A stretch of DNA of 64,000 bases from Adiantum capillus-veneris (Eukaryota; Streptophyta; Polypodiopsida; Polypodiales; Pteridaceae), in contig CM043951.1 in assembly GCA_014529385.2 (NCBI GenBank), positions 110,753,469-110,817,468 of the forward strand, written 5' to 3'. Shown here piece by piece: positions 61,655 to 64,000 of this stretch. Each line of letters opens with the position of its first letter. Position 1 is the first letter of the stretch. The translations under genes and the position numbers were made by a program. The notes beneath the pieces are model-generated. The model made no database searches and was not told the DNA's origin. It saw only the letters and a list, made by a program, of their open reading frames with translations.

Positions 61655-61910
61655 TGGCACCAGGTTGATCTTCATTTGTGTTTTATCATTGTTCTCCAAG
61701 ATAGAAAGATGTCCTTATTCACTTGCACACAAGAAAAGTCGTTGATCCTTACCCTACCTATAGAGTTATTCTCTTATAAATGTGTTCATCTTCATTTGCG
61801 TTTTATCATTGTTCATCATTTTTACTTTATCCTTACCCTATCTATGGAGTTATTCTCCTATAAATTTGTTGATCTTCATTTGTGTTTTATCATTGTTCTC
61901 CAAAAAAAGT
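61655..61910. repeat. Triplicated TTCATTTGTGTTTTATCATTG block
   Basis: Three copies near 61670, 61790 and 61876, with TATCTATGGAGTTATTCT-type spacers repeated between. Confidence 0.8.
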
Positions 61911-63150
61911 ATGTATGCAAGATGTTCGACCTAGTATTTTGTCCACTTTATAATGATCATTATTGAAAACAAGGTTCCCAAGGAATGTTGGAGGCACAAG
62001 TTGACAATGCTCACATTGTTTTATAAAGGTATGCATGCCTTGTTTCATTGTGGGCCAGTAAACCCAAGCCATTTGAGCTATTTTATTGTTTCATTCCTCG
62101 AAAAATAGAATCCCATAATCATTACATGAGCATGTTTTAGATAGATTTTGTACTTGTTTGGCTCTATGCTTAGTAATAGAATCTTGTTCAGGAGTTCTTC
62201 TATACATTTGTCCAGGTAGTAGTTGAAATAGAGATTTCTCTATAGATTAAAATTTTTGAAAGGCAACGGAATTTCTTTATCAAATTGAGCAAAAGTTATA
62301 AGAGCCGCAATTTTTGTAGACCCGGACTTTTGTAGCATGATGCACTAGAACTGAACCATAAAGACATACTTCTCAAGATTTGAACAAATCATATACAATC
62401 AACATTTCTCAAAGAGTTTTCCTAAATGATCAAAATTATCCTCCACAAATAAGAGTGAACACACAAGTTGTTCTTATATACTTCCAAGAATATTCTCATA
62501 TACACTTTAAAAGCGTGACTCATGAGCCTTTGAAATGTAGTTAAAATCCTGTTCAACTTAACTTGCATGACATAATAAGAAAACATATCCCAATATGTAG
62601 CAAAAGCAATCTTATGTTGGTCCTTGTGGTTGATATCCAATTGGTTATACTTAGAGAATCCATCTAATAAACTATATGATTCCTTTTTTTCTACTCTTTC
62701 CAACACATGTTCTATAATAGAGGATAGTTGTCTCTAACAGCAACTGCATGCACCTTTTCTAAGATTGATACATACTTGTAACTTATCCTTTTTGGCGGCT
62801 ACTGCTATGGGTCAAAGCCCATTAGTACGTTCTATCTCATAGAAAAATGCAGACTCCTTCAATTTTTCAATTTCCTCCTTGATTTTCATGGTCTTTAATA
62901 GCTTGACTTGAAAGTATCTTTTTTCATGGGAGTAGTATGCTTGCAAATCTATACATCCACTCCTTTAAGATCCTTATATGTTCACATAAACATGTCTTTG
63001 TATTCCTTCTAAGTTCATATCTAATTTTCTTATTCTTTTGAAGACAAGTTAGTTTGCTATGAAGGTTATTTTTGGGTCTTCTCCTGGCTGGCCAAATTAA
63101 TCTACTTTGCATCTTTTGGACCATCATATTACTTTCCTAATTCTCACAGC
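61890..63150 (-). pseudogene. Tat/Athila-type Ty3/gypsy RT and integrase relic
   Basis: Minus strand. RT N-terminus near 62790-62900 (KIKEEIEKLKES, then CINLRK), fingers-palm 62422-62706 with SYSLLDGFSKYNQLDINH, FQRLMSHAF and FLEVYKNNLCVHS (YMDDLCVHS expected, so the catalytic Asp pair is lost). An integrase zinc-finger piece at 61890-62072 (VYWPTMKQ, CEHCQL). The LDGFSGYNQ and KIKEE signatures are those of non-chromodomain plant gypsy elements. RNase H between them is not recognisable. Confidence 0.7.
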
Positions 63151-64000
63151 TCCCGCATTGTTTATTATACAATGATCTTACAATCTTGGAGCTTTTCTTT
63201 AGCTCACGTTGCCACTTTGATTGGTACCAGAGGTTCACTTTTAATGAACTTCATGGAAATCCATCTACCAACTTCAAAGACTTCTTGTTCTAATTCTTTG
63301 GTTTTTGTGAGCAATCTTCTAGAAAACAACCTCCCTTTCAACCACAATCTCGACAATAAATAGTATGAGGTACTGATATACTTTAGGCCGTGCATTTTTC
63401 CAAGAGCTTTATGACAACCATTCGTCCTTTATTTAGGTTGTGGCTTTGAATGGAGGTTTCACTACAATATTTTCTATGAAATATACAAGATTTAGCTTAG
63501 GAGGAGGCTATTAGAGTTGTTCCACTATAGGTAGTGTAATATGTCATCCATCCTCCACATGCATGGACGAGAAACCATCATCATAAGGAGTAATTAGAAC
63601 ATATTGTGTCTTGCTACTCAACTTTCTCCTTGGGTTGCATCCACTTTACATGTACTACATTCCCACTCGACAATGGAAATTGATGTCCAAAAACAAGTCA
63701 TGGACTCTCCATACATGCTGCAGGTTTGGCATTTGGTTCACATTAGGTGGTTATCTATAGGCCGGTTGTCCTTGAGGTCTCATGGAGCATGTCTCACATT
63801 CTCATCATATTTAGGCCTATAGTAGTAGTCATGCATCTCGTGGTTCATCCATTTATCCTCTATTGCATATGGTTAATTTTTTTTGGTTGAACCATTGGTT
63901 GTCCTTGAATAGGTCCTTGGCCTAGTGCTCTCAATAGAATTTTTCCTTTTCAATGAAGACTTGCTATCATTTGATCCGTTTTCTTGAGCAACTCCTTGTA
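63151..64000. other. Unassigned DNA to the end of the window
   Basis: Could be the upstream protease part of the Tat-type relic, but no motif supports it. Confidence 0.3.

Overview
This window looks like non-coding chromosomal DNA from a large-genome land plant, most likely a seed plant with very long introns. The evidence is plant-type Ty3/gypsy chromoviruses, L1-like LINEs with plant-style ORF1 proteins, telomere-like TTAGGG(TTT) motifs, GT-AG introns, and no prokaryotic signals. I cannot name the species. About 80 percent of the window is retrotransposon sequence, much of it nested.

One host gene is recognisable, on the + strand: the C-terminal half of a thioredoxin-related transmembrane protein 2 (TMX2)-like gene. 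Its exons are 20618-20691, 52684-52754, 52837-52922, 53682-53794 and 53872-53946, all with GT-AG borders and compatible phases. The intron between the first two is 31,992 bp and is filled with retroelements. The 5' exons were not found and may lie upstream of the window.

Layout. 1-4834: minus-strand gypsy debris from at least two families. 4844-17988: a minus-strand gypsy copy (A1; target duplication GCAGG) that landed in the first bases of a small LTR. A1 is itself split by a young intact + strand chromovirus (element B, 7206-15553; target duplication CTTTC, two 1,481-bp LTRs, one 1,705-aa Gag-Pol). 18446-20014: an ORF1-only LINE with poly(A) and a 16-bp target duplication. 20618-20691: TMX2 exon. 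20941-21930: a decayed ORF1. 22762-33077: an L1-like LINE (L1a, minus) bounded by (CT)n tracts and split by a + strand gypsy copy (A2, 25223-31360; CCAAC), which carries a MITE-like insert. 33078-35800: a second LINE (L2, minus) with a poly(G) run of 85. 35920-49082: a three-level nest in which a + strand LTR (A5) is split by A3 (minus; GTGAG), which is split by A4 (minus; ACTCC). 49083-52290: another L1-like copy (L1b) split by a small non-autonomous LTR element (49374-51171; CTCTT), then an ORF1 fragment. 52684-53946: the four 3' TMX2 exons. 54894-64000: a + strand L1-like copy (L1c), copia and Tat-like gypsy relics, tandem repeats and unassigned DNA.

Points of most interest: the host gene spanning the nest; a canonical PCNA-interacting (PIP-box) motif in the C-terminal tail of LINE ORF2; LINE copies repeatedly joined to (CT)n microsatellites in the same orientation; an ORF1-only LINE; telo-boxes in gypsy LTRs; a gypsy family whose four copies all lack the protease aspartate; and a chromovirus with a probable tRNA-Glu primer site and a shortened chromodomain.
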